Shown one piece after another: positions 35,698 to 44,061 of a stretch of DNA of 64,000 nucleotides. Source of the DNA: Litorimonas sp963972195 (GTDB lineage Bacteria > Pseudomonadota > Alphaproteobacteria > Caulobacterales > Maricaulaceae); the NCBI GenBank assembly GCA_963972195.1, contig CAXATH010000001.1, forward strand, positions 422,374 to 486,373, written 5' to 3'. A program made the translations under genes and the position numbers. The notes beneath the pieces are model-generated. The model ran no database searches. It was given only the letters and a program-made list of their open reading frames with translations, and was not told where the DNA came from. How positions within the stretch are numbered: the stretch's first letter is position 1; the number at the start of each line of letters is the position of its first letter.

Positions 35698-36858
35698 ATG
35701 CCATTTCGTAAAACACTCTTTTGGTGCCATCTCTGTGCAGGGGTGGCCGCAGGCCTATTTATCCTTCTGATGTCGGTAACGGGCGTCCTGTTGACCTATG
35801 AGCATGACATGCAAATGGCGGTTCGGAATAACGCGAAAACTGAATATAATTCCGGCAACTCCCGACTTGAACTGGACAGACTGACAGAGATTGCAGCCGA
35901 CCTCTCCGGCACTCGCGACGGAGTGTCTCTCTCGATTGATCGAAACCCAAATGCGCCCGTTTTAGTGCAGAAACGCGGACGCGATGTCATTCTGCTTGAT
36001 CCCTACACCGGTGAGCAATTGGACGATCCCGCGAGAGGGATGGATGAGTTTTTCAGCTATGTCGTGAGACTTCATCGTTGGTTGGCGATGTCTGGGGACA
36101 GCCGCGACACGGGAAAAGCCATAACGGGCGCGGCCAATCTCATTTTCCTTTTCATCGTGATTAGCGGGCTTTATCTCTGGCTGCCGAAAATTTGGCGTTG
36201 GTCGTTTATAAAACTGAATCTATTTTTCCGGAGAAACCTGCCAACATCTAAGGCAAGAGACTATAACTGGCATTATGTATTTGGTGTTTGGGCGCTCATC
36301 CCGCTCTTCTTTATCGTTCTATCAGGCGTAATCATTTCTTACTCTTGGGCCGGCAATCTCGTTTACAAACTTGCGGGTGAAGATGTTCCGCAGCGCCGAG
36401 GCCCGCCGCCGCAGGCAATCGCTGATTTAGACGATGCCGGGACAGACGCCGCCATCACGCTTTTGTCTCAACAAAACGCGCTGGAAAATGTTCTCGCGGG
36501 GGAAGAGAGGAAATGGAAATCCGTTTCAATCCGCCTGCCCGAAACCGACGAAACGCCGACTATGAGTTTTGCCTTAAATTACGGATCGGGCGTCACGCCT
36601 AATCAGCGGGAAACGCATATTTATGACAGGGCAAATGAGCGCTTAGAGAAAATTGAGACTTCAGACGAGGCGAGCCTAGGCAGAAAACTGAGAATCTGGT
36701 TCCGCTTCATTCATACAGGGCAACAATACGGCCTTATCGGCCAGACAATTGCCGGACTGGCGTCTTTGGCGGCGTGTTTCCTCGTCTATACAGGATTGGC
36801 GCTGAGCTTTAGGCGGCTTATCCTGCCGCTATTTAGACGGCGTAAGACACCAGCTTAG
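35698..36858 (+). CDS. PepSY-associated membrane protein (putative ferric-siderophore reductase)
   Basis: Inner-membrane protein of the PepSY_TM family, members of which are often encoded beside TonB-dependent receptors and are implicated in reducing ferric-siderophore. 386 residues with about four membrane segments. The first is CHLCAGVAAGLFILLMSVTGVLLTY with a conserved His11; others are near residues 145-165, 195-220 and 345-370. Conserved WRWSFIK and His-containing loops are present, and the periplasmic part between segments is about 130 residues. The reductase role is inferred from context. Confidence 0.8.
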   Translation: MPFRKTLFWCHLCAGVAAGLFILLMSVTGVLLTYEHDMQMAVRNNAKTEYNSGNSRLELDRLTEIAADLSGTRDGVSLSIDRNPNAPVLVQKRGRDVILLDPYTGEQLDDPARGMDEFFSYVVRLHRWLAMSGDSRDTGKAITGAANLIFLFIVISGLYLWLPKIWRWSFIKLNLFFRRNLPTSKARDYNWHYVFGVWALIPLFFIVLSGVIISYSWAGNLVYKLAGEDVPQRRGPPPQAIADLDDAGTDAAITLLSQQNALENVLAGEERKWKSVSIRLPETDETPTMSFALNYGSGVTPNQRETHIYDRANERLEKIETSDEASLGRKLRIWFRFIHTGQQYGLIGQTIAGLASLAACFLVYTGLALSFRRLILPLFRRRKTPA

Positions 36859-36872
36859 CTTGGCAGTAAAAG

Positions 36873-37228
36873 TGTCAGAGGGTCTGTAAGCCGGGTTCTG
36901 TCCTCGCTCGCGCGATGGGCAATCATTCATCTGGGGCGGTCGTTACCGAACGCCTCTTGCAACCAACCCGGACGGCCCATGTAACGGGGTATACCGTCCC
37001 TATTTGGTTTTGCTCCGGATGGGGTTTACCTGGCCGGGACTGTTACCAGACCCGCGGTGCGCTCTTACCGCACCCTTTCAGCTTTTCCGCCCCGAAGGAC
37101 GGTAGTCTTCTCTCTGTGGCACTTTCCCTGAGGTCGCCCTCGCCGGCCATTAACCGGCATCCTGTTACATGGGAGCCCGGACTTTCCTCACGCGCCTAAA
37201 CGCGTGCGATTGCCTGACCCTCTGACCG
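36873..37228 (-). ncRNA. rnpB: RNase P RNA, class A
   Basis: Catalytic RNA that removes 5' leaders from tRNA precursors. The 5' and 3' ends pair (GACCCTCTGA with TCAGAGGGTC), forming helix P1. The universally conserved 5' block GAGGAAAGTCCGGGC (37175-37189) and the 3' block ACAGAACCCGGCTTAC (36886-36901), which make up the P4 core, are both present on the minus strand. A possible promoter (TTGCCA and TTAGAG, 16-base spacing) overlaps the end of the amidase gene. Ends are approximate to a few bases. Confidence 0.95.
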
Positions 37229-37253
37229 GACGGTCTCTAAGCCTGCTTTCGCG

Positions 37254-37994
37254 CTATGGCAAGAGCCGGACGAGCGCCCCAACGCGTTGCAGGCAGTCTA
37301 TGTCAATCAGCCCTGAAATGTCATCGGGTCGCCAGTGGCGCTGAAAAGCCGTCATGACAAATTTCGTTCTCTCGTCGAACTGGCCAGTCACTGCAATGTC
37401 ATAGCCAATTTGGGCGAGCCCCTGCTGAATAATGGAAACACCGCGATCTCTGTCGCCCGGCTCGAATAGGATACGTGTATCAGGGTCAGCTTCGAATTCA
37501 GCCCAGAGTCCGATACCTGCCGCCGCTAAACCGCCCCACGGAAAATGCTCGCCAGGGTCCTCCTTGCGTTCCGGCGCGAGATCGCTGTGGCCGATAATAT
37601 TCCAAGGCTGAATATCCTGGCGTTCCAATATTGCTTTGGAGAGCGCAATGACCGCATTTATTTGCGCGTCCGGGTAAGCCGGGAGACCGTCAGCGTTCGG
37701 GAAATTATGACCGCCATTGACGATTTCAATTCCGATAGAAGACGAATTTATGTCGGAAATACCGCGCCAATTTCCGACGCCCGCATGCCAGGCCCGCTTG
37801 TCCTCATCAACCAATTGCACAATTCGCCCATCTTCAAAGACGAGATAATGCGCGCTGACCTTGGCCTCTGGGTCACAAAGGCGCTCAAGCGCCGCCTGGC
37901 CTGTTTCCATTCCCGTATAATGCAGAACGAGTTGAGATATCGGCAGAGCGCGTTCGTTGAAATTCGGACTTTTATGAGTCTGGTCGATTTTCAT
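37254..37994 (-). CDS. N-acetylmuramoyl-L-alanine amidase (AmpD/AmiD type) with peptidoglycan-binding domain
   Basis: Zinc amidase that cleaves the bond between MurNAc (or anhydroMurNAc) and the stem peptide. Zinc ligands are His25 (LVLHYTG), His136 and Asp146 (IIGHSDLAPERKEDPG); the His-to-Asp spacing is the same as in AmpD. The catalytic Glu90 lies in GIEIVN. Residues 180-240 form a PG_binding_1 domain (GLAQIGYDIAVTGQFDERTKFVMTAFQRHWRP). No signal peptide is visible, so the enzyme is probably cytoplasmic and works in muropeptide recycling. 246 residues. The DUF1801 gene overlaps its start by four bases. Confidence 0.9.
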   Translation of the reverse strand: MKIDQTHKSPNFNERALPISQLVLHYTGMETGQAALERLCDPEAKVSAHYLVFEDGRIVQLVDEDKRAWHAGVGNWRGISDINSSSIGIEIVNGGHNFPNADGLPAYPDAQINAVIALSKAILERQDIQPWNIIGHSDLAPERKEDPGEHFPWGGLAAAGIGLWAEFEADPDTRILFEPGDRDRGVSIIQQGLAQIGYDIAVTGQFDERTKFVMTAFQRHWRPDDISGLIDIDCLQRVGALVRLLP

Positions 37995-38407
37995 TCAGGG
38001 TACTTTTCCTGCATAATCTCGAGGTCTTTCTTGATCATTTCTTCAAGGACATCTCGATCAATGTCTGATAATCGTTTGATGTAAAGGCAGGATTTGCCCT
38101 TCTTATGCTTTCCCAACCTAGAAAGCTCATCCGAGAAGTCATCATAGCCCGGCATAAGATAGACGCTGATATTCTGCGCCCTGGCCGCAAAACCAATTCT
38201 TAGGAAGTCCCCTTCCCGTCCGCTGTCATATTTATAGTGATACTCGCCAAAGCCGACAATTGATGGGCCCCACATCTTTGGAGGATGGCCGGAAAGCCTT
38301 TCCATCATCCCGCAAATTTCCCGGCAATCTTGCTGTTTTTGCGGAGGATCAATAGCGGCAAGGTAAGTTTCAACCGATGCCTCTGTTGCCACTGTTTTAT
38401 TGGTCAT
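37991..38407 (-). CDS. DUF1801 (YdhG-like) domain protein
   Basis: Cytoplasmic 138-residue protein of the DUF1801 family; molecular function unknown. Recognised by VETYLAAIDPPQKQQDCREI, then HPPKMWGPSIVGFGEYHYKYDSGREGDFLRIGFAARAQNISVYLMP and GKSCLYIKRLSDID. It overlaps the amidase start by four bases and lies two bases after the EamA transporter gene, so the three are probably co-transcribed. Confidence 0.85.
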   Translation of the reverse strand: MTNKTVATEASVETYLAAIDPPQKQQDCREICGMMERLSGHPPKMWGPSIVGFGEYHYKYDSGREGDFLRIGFAARAQNISVYLMPGYDDFSDELSRLGKHKKGKSCLYIKRLSDIDRDVLEEMIKKDLEIMQEKYPE

Positions 38408-38409
38408 GT

Positions 38410-39297
38410 TCAGCTCTCTATAAATTCAGGCGCCGCCTTCGATGACTTTTGCCTCCGCGCGATAATAAAAACGCAAGGCAATATTATCGCAGCGCCGATG
38501 ATATAGCGCGTTTCGAGAGTTTCGTCCAAAAGGATCACGCCCAAAATCGTTGCAAAGACGGTTGTCATAATGGTGAGCGGAACAATAACCGCCACATCAT
38601 ACCTTTGCAGAAGACGGAAATACTGGCCGTGCGCAAAGATGGAAACAGTAATGGCGCCGTAAGTCGCGGCGAAGAGAAGCGGAAAAACACTCTCGCTTAA
38701 AGTCTCAACTTGCCCCGTTTCAAATAAAGCGGAGGCTATGCCTCCCGCCAATAGGAGCAGCAAAGACATCCAGCTTACATAAATCCGCCAATCAATATCT
38801 CCGACTTTTCTCATCAAGACGCTACCGAGAGCGAGAGAGACATAGGCGCAGAAAATATAAATCAGGCTAATATCAAAGCTCAGCGCGCCCGGCTCGTATA
38901 CCATGAAGCAGACGCCGATAAAGGCGGCGGCAATGGCGCTCCCCCGTATCCAACCGATTTTTTCCTTTAAAAAGAAAACCGACATCAGTGTCGCGAGCGG
39001 GATAAGCATTTGTGATAGAATGGATGTCCCGGACGCAGAGGCCGTCTGCAGGCCTGTATATAAGAAACCCAGATGCACCGCGCCGACACAAAGACCGACT
39101 ATAAGCAATAATCCGAACTTTTCCGGGAGAGGCTTAAACAGGAAAACGCCCATAAATATGAGCACAATAGCCGCCCGAACGCCGGCCAACATAAAAGGCG
39201 GCACAGGGTTATTGCCCAGCGCCCAAGCGCCGACCACGAAATTACCGCCCCAGAAGAGACAGCAGAGCATTAATATCCAGAAATCAAGAAGACGCAT
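38410..39297 (-). CDS. EamA-family (drug/metabolite exporter) permease
   Basis: Inner-membrane exporter of unknown substrate. 295 residues with ten hydrophobic segments in two EamA repeats. The first begins FWILMLCCLFWGGNFVVGAWAL and the second follows the GALSFDISLIYIFCAYVSLALGSVLM region. It ends in a short basic tail (RRQKSSKAAPE). First gene of a likely three-gene unit with the DUF1801 and amidase genes. Confidence 0.88.
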   Translation of the reverse strand: MRLLDFWILMLCCLFWGGNFVVGAWALGNNPVPPFMLAGVRAAIVLIFMGVFLFKPLPEKFGLLLIVGLCVGAVHLGFLYTGLQTASASGTSILSQMLIPLATLMSVFFLKEKIGWIRGSAIAAAFIGVCFMVYEPGALSFDISLIYIFCAYVSLALGSVLMRKVGDIDWRIYVSWMSLLLLLAGGIASALFETGQVETLSESVFPLLFAATYGAITVSIFAHGQYFRLLQRYDVAVIVPLTIMTTVFATILGVILLDETLETRYIIGAAIILPCVFIIARRQKSSKAAPEFIES

Positions 39298-39372
39298 ATT
39301 GACGGGCTAAACAGCCCCGCCGCCAACGTCAAAGCCTAATCGGTCCGCCAGAGAAAATGGGCGGAAATCGAC

Positions 39373-39720
39373 TTAGTCATCCACACTCCAGCCGTCAGGC
39401 GTGCGGTGGGCATCAATAATTGGGCCGTCATCAGAAGCGGAAGGATTCATTTGTGCTTCCAGATCTGCCCGCATTTTACTTGCCCGGGCTTCAAACTGGG
39501 CTTTCGGCCCAAAAGGTTTGCCGAACAGTTTTGCGCGAATCCAGAAGAAAGCGAAAGCGAGAAACCCGACAAGAGCCACGCCCACGAGAACAAAAAAAGC
39601 AACTGCCGCTGAAAACGCCAACATGAAAATGCCGCCAATAGCGGCAACCGTCAGGATCAGAACCCGGGTAAGCGTCCCAAACCAGCTGGTCGGACCGTTG
39701 AGATTATAAGTATTCGACAT
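39373..39720 (-). CDS. hypothetical membrane protein, 115 residues
   Basis: Not recognised beyond being a small alphaproteobacterial membrane protein. It has two hydrophobic stretches at about residues 18-36 and 38-62, the second followed by the basic IRAKLFGKPFG. A cytoplasmic or periplasmic C-terminal tail (FEARASKMRADLEAQM) ends in a conserved-looking acidic segment (DGPIIDAHRTPDGWSVDD). It lies alone on the minus strand between the EamA gene and the J-domain gene. Confidence 0.75.
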   Translation of the reverse strand: MSNTYNLNGPTSWFGTLTRVLILTVAAIGGIFMLAFSAAVAFFVLVGVALVGFLAFAFFWIRAKLFGKPFGPKAQFEARASKMRADLEAQMNPSASDDGPIIDAHRTPDGWSVDD

Positions 39721-39815
39721 AGTGTTTACCTCGTCTTCAATGTCGGGGTATTTGACGTTTTCGTCAAGATGCCACTGCCTATCATTTCTGTAAGGCTTTA
39801 AATCCGGGGAAATTT

Positions 39816-40526
39816 CTAATGGCTGGGCAGGCCCCGTCCCCTGAGCGGACGCTTCTCGCGTTCAGCCATAATATCAGAATAAGCCTTATTAATGACGGCC
39901 ATCTTGTGATTGGACAAGCCCATGAGCTCCCGAGGGGCGCCTCTGGCAACGAGTTTGTCAGGGTGGTTGGCGGCGGCCATGCGCCGGTAGGCATGTTTAA
40001 GGTCTTTATCGGAAATATCCTCATCGACCCCCAAAATGAGATAAGGGTTTTTGGGGTCTACGCCTAAATTGGAAGACCGGATACGGTCATATTCCCGCTC
40101 TGAAAAGCCGAAGATATCACTCACCCGCTGGAGATAGACTTCCTCTTCAGCCGTCACAATCCCGTCCGCTAAAGCGATATGAAAAAGCCCGTCCAATACG
40201 TCTTCAAGAGCCGCTGGCCTAGCCCGAAAGTAGCGAGCCACGATTTTGGCATATTTTTCGAATCCTAAAGTCGTCTGCCGGGCCAGATCAAAAAACTTCG
40301 CAACTTGGGTTTCTGAGGAAGGCTGCGGCTTGAAAACTTGCTGGAAGGCGCGGATATCTTCTATTCTGACCTGACCGTCTGCCTTGGCCATTTTCGCGCC
40401 GAGCGCGACTAGGGCCACAACCAAACCGGTTTGGTCGATCGGACCGGCTTCCCCATCACTGGAGAGACGCGCGGGCGGGCCAAAGACTTGCGCCGCCCCG
40501 GTGAATATGGATTGCCAAATGCTCAC
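39816..40526 (-). CDS. TerB and J-domain protein (DjlA-like co-chaperone)
   Basis: Probable DnaK co-chaperone. Residues 30-150 resemble a TerB/DjlA central domain (VALVALGAKMAKADGQVRIEDIRAF, then LFHIALADGIVTAEEEVYLQRV). Residues 164-232 are a J domain (NPYLILGVDEDISDKDLKHAYRRMA) with the obligatory HPD in NHPDKL. Unlike E. coli DjlA it lacks an N-terminal membrane segment, so it should be cytosolic. 236 residues. It stands 58 bases from metF on the same strand. Confidence 0.88.
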   Translation of the reverse strand: MSIWQSIFTGAAQVFGPPARLSSDGEAGPIDQTGLVVALVALGAKMAKADGQVRIEDIRAFQQVFKPQPSSETQVAKFFDLARQTTLGFEKYAKIVARYFRARPAALEDVLDGLFHIALADGIVTAEEEVYLQRVSDIFGFSEREYDRIRSSNLGVDPKNPYLILGVDEDISDKDLKHAYRRMAAANHPDKLVARGAPRELMGLSNHKMAVINKAYSDIMAEREKRPLRGRGLPSH

Positions 40527-40584
40527 GGCCTGCCGTTAAACAAAGGCGCCTAAAAACACAATGATTCCTGTGCGCCCTGTGCGG

Positions 40585-41547
40585 CTAAGCCGCTTTTGTC
40601 GCGCTGGATTGGCGGTGGTGCAAGCCCAATATACGCGAAACCGCTACCGCCAGTTCTGCCCGGTTCAACGTATAGAGATGGAAGTTTCTGACGCCCCGAT
40701 CGTGAAGCTCTGCCGTCAGCTCCGCAGCTAATGACGCGGTTAACAGCTCGCGCGTCGGCGCGTCCTTATCCAGACCTTCGAATAATTCGCTATACCAGTC
40801 CGGCACGGACACGCCGCACATTCCCGCCATACGGGCCAGACCTTTGAAATTTGGCTGAAGCATCAATCCCGGAACAATGGGAATATCAATGCCGGCATCC
40901 AGCACCCGGTCTTGAAAACGCCAAAAAACATCGGGTGAGAAGAAAAACTGTGTAATTGCCCGGTTCGCGCCAGCATCCACTTTGCGTTTCAGATTATCAA
41001 TTTCGTCCCGCCAATTCGAACTTTCCGGGTGAAGTTCCGGGTAAGCGCCGACACTTACGTCAAAATCCGCAACTTCCTTGATCCCCGCGACCAAATCACA
41101 GGAATAGGCATATCCGTTGGGGGTCGGTACATATTTCGCGTCAATCCCGTCTTGCGGATCGCCGCGGAGGGCCACGATATGACGAACGCCAGCCTCCCAA
41201 TAGGATTTCACGACTTCATCGATTTCCTCTTTAACAGACCCGACGCAGGTCAAATGCGCGGCCGGCTTAAAACTCGTTTCTTTCACCATTCGGCTGACCG
41301 CATTGTGCGTGCGCTCGCGAGTAGACCCCCCGGCTCCATATGTCACCGAAACAAAGTCCGGGTTGAGAGGTTCAAGCTTTTTTATCGCCGTCCAAAGCTT
41401 TTCTTCCATGACCTTGTTTTTCGGTGGGAAAAACTCGTAGCTGACACAAATTTCTCCATTTGTGGCTTCGGTTTTGGACTGATCTGCCGCCCGCGCTATC
41501 GAACCGACAGCAGCATTCGGGTCTCGGGTTGGCATTACGTTTTGCAT
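40585..41547 (-). CDS. metF: 5,10-methylenetetrahydrofolate reductase
   Basis: FAD-dependent TIM-barrel enzyme that makes 5-methyl-THF for methionine synthesis. The conserved Glu of the N-terminal strand (SYEFFPPK), VTYGAGGSTRERT, the loop HIVALRGDPQ, YPELHPES and TQFFFSPDVF are all present. 320 residues, with a 30-residue N-terminal extension; a second Met (MPTRDP) could be the start. It follows the ArsR-methyltransferase gene after 46 bases, which is a common alphaproteobacterial pairing. Confidence 0.95.
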   Translation of the reverse strand: MQNVMPTRDPNAAVGSIARAADQSKTEATNGEICVSYEFFPPKNKVMEEKLWTAIKKLEPLNPDFVSVTYGAGGSTRERTHNAVSRMVKETSFKPAAHLTCVGSVKEEIDEVVKSYWEAGVRHIVALRGDPQDGIDAKYVPTPNGYAYSCDLVAGIKEVADFDVSVGAYPELHPESSNWRDEIDNLKRKVDAGANRAITQFFFSPDVFWRFQDRVLDAGIDIPIVPGLMLQPNFKGLARMAGMCGVSVPDWYSELFEGLDKDAPTRELLTASLAAELTAELHDRGVRNFHLYTLNRAELAVAVSRILGLHHRQSSATKAA

Positions 41548-41593
41548 TTTCGTCTCTTCTTTAAAGCGCCTTGTCTATCCGGAGTAAGGGGAT

Positions 41594-42529
41594 TCAACTC
41601 GGCTTAACGGCTTTCCATATTTTTATAGCAGGATTGTCTTTATTGCTCAGCTTTGTTCCGGTTTTTAGAGTTAAATGGGCGGCCTGTGCCCATTCCTCCA
41701 GATCCTGATCTGAAAACCCCAGACGGCGATGGGCATAGTCTTCCCGGAAATGATCTTCGGTATGGGCTTCAAAATCAATAATCAGGAGCTGACCTTCAGG
41801 CGCAAGCAGTCTTGAGGCCTCAAAAATGGCCTCACGCGGCTCGTCCAGATAGTGAAGGACTTGATGCAATGTGACGAGATCTGCCGTTTTTTCTCTAAAA
41901 GGCGTCGTATGCAAATCCCCTTGCTGTACCGAAATATGGGCGAATTCGTCCGGCGCCAATTTATGGCGCGCGACCTTTAGCATTTCAGGATTTGAATCTA
42001 TTCCGGCGCCTCTTTTGATACGGTTTGAAAAAAGCTCCAACATACGTCCGGTGCCCGTCCCCATATCAATCATAAATTCGAATGGTCCATCTCCGGAGAT
42101 TTTCAACAAAGCCTTTTCAATACGTTCCTGCGGTAGATATTCATCGCCTAGCTGATCTGAATTTTGGGCCACCCGAGCAAAGAAAGCATCCGCAATTTGG
42201 CTTCTGGCGTCACGTACTTCATTCAGGCGTCTCATATCCGAGCGTAAGAGCGCCTCTTCTTTTGGTAAGGATTGTAACGTGGTCTCAACCAATTTGGACA
42301 AAACGGGATTGCCACGCTTCAGTCTGGAAAAAACCCAACTTCCTTCCCTAAGACGTTCAACAATCTCGACAGCTTCTAAAGATTTGATATATTGTGTGAC
42401 ACGAGGCTGCGAGAGTCCGAGAATTTGAACCAGCTCGGTAATGGTGAGTTCCCCACGCGACAACAGCGCGAGGATGCGCAGTCGGTCAACATGGCCCAAG
42501 GTTTTCAAAGCGGCGGCGAAACTTTCCAT
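41594..42529 (-). CDS. ArsR-family HTH regulator fused to a SAM-dependent methyltransferase (SahR-like)
   Basis: Residues 1-85 are an ArsR winged helix (LGHVDRLRILALLSRGELTITELVQILGLSQPRVTQYIK). Residues 150-300 are a class I methyltransferase fold with motif I DMGTGTGRMLEL and the acidic GIDSNPEML. Proteins of this architecture (SahR-like) regulate the methionine and S-adenosylhomocysteine cycle in proteobacteria, and the methyltransferase domain could sense SAM or SAH. Its place before metF and the 7-bp perfect inverted repeat 32 bases upstream fit that role. Regulator function rather than enzymatic function is inference. 311 residues. Confidence 0.85.
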   Translation of the reverse strand: MESFAAALKTLGHVDRLRILALLSRGELTITELVQILGLSQPRVTQYIKSLEAVEIVERLREGSWVFSRLKRGNPVLSKLVETTLQSLPKEEALLRSDMRRLNEVRDARSQIADAFFARVAQNSDQLGDEYLPQERIEKALLKISGDGPFEFMIDMGTGTGRMLELFSNRIKRGAGIDSNPEMLKVARHKLAPDEFAHISVQQGDLHTTPFREKTADLVTLHQVLHYLDEPREAIFEASRLLAPEGQLLIIDFEAHTEDHFREDYAHRRLGFSDQDLEEWAQAAHLTLKTGTKLSNKDNPAIKIWKAVKPS

Positions 42530-42561
42530 AAAAACGATTTATCATATTTCGCCCTTACTGC

Positions 42562-42581
42562 ATATAAAAAAATCTTTATAT
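42562..42581. promoter_or_regulatory. inverted-repeat operator upstream of the ArsR-methyltransferase gene
   Basis: A perfect palindrome ATATAAA-N6-TTTATAT lies 33-52 bases before the start of the regulator gene, where a promoter would be. The right arm is followed by a further TTTATAA-like copy. This is the arrangement expected for an ArsR-type dimer site and for autoregulation. Confidence 0.55.
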
Positions 42582-42716
42582 CTTTATAAGCTCCAGAGTT
42601 TTTCCTGAACATGACAACGCCAAAATGGTTTTCACGTTTAAGTGAGCGAATTCCATCCATTTGAAAGGAACCAATCGCCGCCCCTGTCCATTGGTTTGGC
42701 AGAATAGGAGATTAAA

Positions 42717-43199
42717 ATGACACATTTAAAACTCGCTTCCGCAACGCTTGCAGCTTTACTTGCCTTTCCGGCACTTGCTTCAGCTCAAGACAGATATGAA
42801 AACAACAGAGCCTATGAGGATTGTAAAAAGTCCGACACCCAAAACCAAGTCCTTGGCGGCGCTGTCGGCGGCTCCCTCGGCGCGATTTTGGGGAATGAAA
42901 TTGGGGACGATGAAGGCGCTGTCATTGGCGGTATCGCGGGCGGTACAGCCGGTGTGGCCATCGCCGATAAGGACTGTTCCCGTTTCCAATATGACCGGTA
43001 TGACCGCCGCGACGTGAGAGGCGACGTTATCTATAATGATCGTTATTACAGAGATGATGACGGACATCGTTATTACAGAGGTGATAATGGACACGAATAT
43101 TACCGCGATGTAGATGGCCGTTATTATAAGAAGGGCAAAAAGCACAAAGGCCGAAATCACCCGTCCTACAACGCTCCGGGTCAGGTTAAAAAACGCTAG
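42717..43199 (+). CDS. glycine-zipper envelope protein (first of a tandem pair)
   Basis: Secreted or envelope protein of unknown function. The signal peptide ends at ALASA (about residue 23). A glycine-zipper 2TM-type region follows, GGAVGGSLGAILGNEIGDDEGAVIGGIAGGTAGVAIA (about residues 48-85), as in the Rick_17kDa/OmpA-associated families. The C-terminal half is rich in Tyr, Asp and Arg (DRYDRRDVRGDVIYNDRYY) and ends in HPSYNAPGQVKKR. 160 residues. It is paralogous to the next gene, and a terminator follows. Confidence 0.85.
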   Translation: MTHLKLASATLAALLAFPALASAQDRYENNRAYEDCKKSDTQNQVLGGAVGGSLGAILGNEIGDDEGAVIGGIAGGTAGVAIADKDCSRFQYDRYDRRDVRGDVIYNDRYYRDDDGHRYYRGDNGHEYYRDVDGRYYKKGKKHKGRNHPSYNAPGQVKKR

Positions 43200-43223
43200 A
43201 TCTAAGCATTCCCAATTCGAGAG

Positions 43224-43250
43224 AAGCCTGCTTCACGGCAGGCTTTTTTT
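43224..43250 (+). terminator. Rho-independent terminator between the glycine-zipper genes
   Basis: A perfect 8-bp stem (AAGCCTGC / GCAGGCTT) with a six-base loop is followed by seven T. It starts 25 bases after the stop of the first gene, so the second gene needs its own promoter. Confidence 0.9.
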
Positions 43251-43339
43251 ATTCCTCCCCTGTATCACGGCAGTTATCGGAACATTTGACCATCCCAAAC
43301 CATTTAAGAGGTATATGAACACCCGCCCTGGAGCTACCC

Positions 43340-43981
43340 ATGACACATACGTTCAAATTAACAGCGGTCTTAGCGACACTTTTAGCCCTGCCGACCGCAG
43401 CGTCGGCGCAGGATCGTTACCCTCAAGACCAATATGATTATCGTTATGAAAACCAGGCTTATGAAGACTGCAAGAAGTCCGATACCGAAAATCAAATTCT
43501 CGGCGCCATTGTCGGGGGATCTCTCGGCGCTGTCGTCGGCAATGAAGTTGGTGATGATGAAGGCGCCGTCGTCGGCGGATTAGCTGGCGGCACAGCAGGC
43601 ACAGCTATTGCCAATAAGGACTGCGAAAAACTACTCGATCAATATAATCGTTATGACAGAAGCGCAGTTCGCGGAGAAATCGCCTATGATGATCGTTATG
43701 TCCGCCGCGATCATAACGGACCTTATTATCGCGACGTAAATGGGCAAGTCTACTACAACGGAGTCAATGGTGAGCGTTACTATCGTCATGATGATGGGAA
43801 TTTTTATGACCGTCGCGGGTCCTATAAAGGCCGTCATCACCCGTCCTATTATGCCCCTGGCCAAATGAAAAAGCGTCAGGAAAGATATGACGATTTTGAT
43901 GATAGATATGATGATTATGACGATAGATACGACGATTATGACGATCGGTATGATGACTATGATGATCGCTATGATGATTAA
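43340..43981 (+). CDS. glycine-zipper envelope protein with C-terminal Tyr/Asp repeats (second of the pair)
   Basis: Paralogue of the preceding gene. It has the same signal peptide type (ending TAASAQDRY), the same AYEDCKKSDTENQ and zipper region (GAIVGGSLGAVVGNEVGDDEGAVVGGLAGGTAGTAIA), and the same HPSYYAPGQMKKR. It is longer (213 residues) because a heptad DRYDDYD repeat was added after the shared C-terminus. Cysteines at DCKKSD and KDCEK are conserved in both. Function is unknown; a periplasmic or surface structural role is likely. A terminator follows 9 bases downstream. Confidence 0.85.
   Translation: MTHTFKLTAVLATLLALPTAASAQDRYPQDQYDYRYENQAYEDCKKSDTENQILGAIVGGSLGAVVGNEVGDDEGAVVGGLAGGTAGTAIANKDCEKLLDQYNRYDRSAVRGEIAYDDRYVRRDHNGPYYRDVNGQVYYNGVNGERYYRHDDGNFYDRRGSYKGRHHPSYYAPGQMKKRQERYDDFDDRYDDYDDRYDDYDDRYDDYDDRYDD
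43880..43978 (+). repeat. 21-base tandem repeat encoding DRYDDYD heptads
   Basis: Five consecutive units at 43880, 43901, 43922, 43943 and 43964 (the last shortened by the stop) encode [D/E]RYDD[Y/F]D. Codons differ between units (for example AGA, CGG and CGC for Arg), so the repeat is conserved more at protein than at DNA level. Confidence 0.9.
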
Positions 43982-43990
43982 TAAACAAAA

Positions 43991-44014
43991 CCCGCCTTTA
44001 CGGCGGGCTTTTTT
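43991..44014 (+). terminator. Rho-independent terminator after the second glycine-zipper gene
   Basis: CCCGCC / GGCGGG stem with a five-base loop, followed by C and six T. On the opposite strand a shorter T-run (GGCGGGTTTTG) follows the stem, so it may also help end the convergent ettA transcript. Confidence 0.88.
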
Positions 44015-44061
44015 ATAATATCTTTGAACTTGAGGTTCTCACCCAACAGGGCGTAATACGT

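Noticed and set aside
36915..37199. 94-residue plus-strand frame
   Set aside because: It is antisense to the conserved RNase P RNA core and has no family resemblance.
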